NCBI GenBank assembly: GCA_030528545.1
Contig: JAUMYR010000165.1
Span: 1 to 5,250, forward strand
Origin: Propionibacteriaceae bacterium
GTDB lineage: Bacteria > Actinomycetota > Actinomycetes > Propionibacteriales > Propionibacteriaceae
DNA length: 5,250 nt
Direction: 5' to 3'
The position numbers were made by a program, and so were the translations under genes. The notes under the pieces were generated by a model, which had not been told where the DNA came from, did no database searches, and saw only the letters and a program-made list of their open reading frames with translations. This document shows, one piece after another, positions 4,215 to 5,250 of this stretch. Positions within the stretch are counted from its first letter, which is position 1. The number at the start of each line of letters is the position of its first letter.

Positions 4215-5250
4215 ATGCGTGGTTGGCTAGTCTGGGGTATAGGAGTGTTCGCCTATGCCGTGGCCGTGCTGCAGCGCACCTCTCTCGGCGTCGTGGGACT
4301 CGACGCGGCGGTCCGGTTCGGAGTCTCCCCCGGGGTGCTGTCCACCTTCGTCGTGGTGCAATTGCTGGTCTATGCCGGAATGCAAATCCCCGCCGGTGTC
4401 CTGATCGACCGTTTCGGCTCGCGCCTCACCCTCGCCGGTGGCATGGTGCTCATGGCCTCCGGCCAGGTTCTCATGGCGCTCACCGAGCAAATCGAGGTCG
4501 GGATCGGGGCGCGCGTCATCGTCGGAGCTGGTGACGCATTCATCTTCGCCAGCGTGTTGCGGCTGCTCCCGTCATGGTTCAAACCGAGCCTGGTGCCCGT
4601 ATTGTCCCAGTTCACCGGGCTCCTCGGAGCGAGCGGCCAGATCGTCTCGGCGACCGGTTTCATGGCCCTGATGTTCTGGGCCGGCTGGACGCCCGCCTTT
4701 CTGGCCGCCTCCGGGCTGGCTTTCGTGGCGGCCGCACTGGCCCTCGCCCTCGTGCGAGACCACCCGCCGGGCGAAGCCACCGGACCGGCTCCCCACCCGC
4801 TACGCGAGCTACCGGACCAGCTCAGGCAGATCTGGACCAATCCGGGCACCCGCCTGGGCCTGTGGACTCACCTGGCAACGGGATTCGCCTGGATGGTGTT
4901 CGCGATGATGTGGGGCATCCCCTACCTTGTCCAGGGCGAGGGAGTCAGCACTCAGGCCGCCTCCGGCTACTACACCCTATTGATCGCCACCTCGGCGGTC
5001 TTCGGTCCCATCGTCGGCGTCCTCACCTCCAGGCATCCGCTGCGCCGCAGCAACCTGGTGCTCTTCGTCATCGCCGCCAATGCGCTGCCCTGGATCGCCG
5101 TGATGCTGTGGCCCGGTCCGGCGCCAGCCTGGCTGCTCATCGTGCTGATGATCGGACTAGCCGCGGGCGGCCCCGGCTCCAGCATCGGCATGGACTTCGC
5201 CCGCACCTCCGTGCCCCGGCACCAGCTCGGCACCGCGACCGGCATCGTGC
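4215..5250 (+). CDS. Major facilitator superfamily transporter (3' end outside window)
   Basis: The frame is open from the ATG to the window edge, giving 345 codons of an expected 400-450. It is an integral membrane secondary carrier; the substrate cannot be told. The hallmark loop between helices 2 and 3, GVLIDRFGSR (61-70), is clear. Hydrophobic helices can be placed at about 4-22, 41-60, 71-90, 96-118, 127-155, 158-180, 215-240, 251-271, 280-299 and 304-322, so about ten of twelve are present. A hydrophilic central loop (181-213) separates the two halves. The N-terminal AVLQRTSLGVVGLDAA and the late GMDFARTSVPRHQLGTATGI are patterns I associate with a common actinobacterial MFS group, sometimes labelled nitrate/nitrite-like, though that label is not supported here. 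It probably forms its own transcription unit behind the prs hairpin. Confidence 0.9.
   Translation, partial: MRGWLVWGIGVFAYAVAVLQRTSLGVVGLDAAVRFGVSPGVLSTFVVVQLLVYAGMQIPAGVLIDRFGSRLTLAGGMVLMASGQVLMALTEQIEVGIGARVIVGAGDAFIFASVLRLLPSWFKPSLVPVLSQFTGLLGASGQIVSATGFMALMFWAGWTPAFLAASGLAFVAAALALALVRDHPPGEATGPAPHPLRELPDQLRQIWTNPGTRLGLWTHLATGFAWMVFAMMWGIPYLVQGEGVSTQAASGYYTLLIATSAVFGPIVGVLTSRHPLRRSNLVLFVIAANALPWIAVMLWPGPAPAWLLIVLMIGLAAGGPGSSIGMDFARTSVPRHQLGTATGIV

Noticed and set aside
4370..4849. A 159-codon leftward frame opposite the transporter
   Set aside because: The rightward strand encodes continuous membrane helices and the MFS loop motif, so this is a shadow frame.
1..5250. tRNA, rRNA, CRISPR array, insertion sequence or attachment site
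   Set aside because: I looked for these and saw no regularly spaced repeats, no transposase frame, no terminal inverted repeats around a gene and no tRNA-like arm pattern.

Overview
The window reads as high-GC actinobacterial DNA. Coding frames are rich in G/C at third positions, ribosome binding sites are strong GGAGG-type, gene ends carry GC-rich stem-loops mostly without long T-tracts, and the proteins (a NarL/DesK-type two-component pair, a divergent PRPP synthetase paralogue, an MFS permease) are of types common in filamentous Actinobacteria. I cannot name the genus.

Layout. (1) Bases 1-182 hold the last 59 codons of an unrecognised rightward gene, closed by a perfect 13-bp stem-loop. 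(2) Bases 183-821 hold no convincing gene. The first half is unusually dense in short inverted repeats and ends in a terminator-like hairpin near 449-470. (3) On the minus strand, 2600 to 822 is a compact two-gene operon: a membrane histidine kinase, then 3 nt later a NarL/LuxR-type response regulator, followed by a clear intrinsic terminator. (4) Bases 2601-2781 form a divergent control region with a pair of 13-bp direct repeats, a 10-bp palindrome and two ribosome binding sites facing outward. (5) Bases 2782-2943 encode a 53-residue peptide with a signal sequence and two cysteines in its C-terminal 15 residues. (6) Bases 3010-3990 encode a divergent ribose-phosphate pyrophosphokinase, followed by a bulged 11-bp hairpin. 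(7) From 4215 to the window edge runs the first 345 codons of a major facilitator transporter.

The most interesting unit is (3)-(5): a histidine kinase with almost no extracytoplasmic domain, its response regulator, and a tiny exported two-cysteine peptide transcribed divergently from a shared region containing direct repeats. This could be a peptide signalling or envelope-stress circuit. The link is inferred from position and sequence features, not shown. The Prs-like gene lies 66 bp behind the peptide gene and may share its transcript. The MFS gene looks independent.
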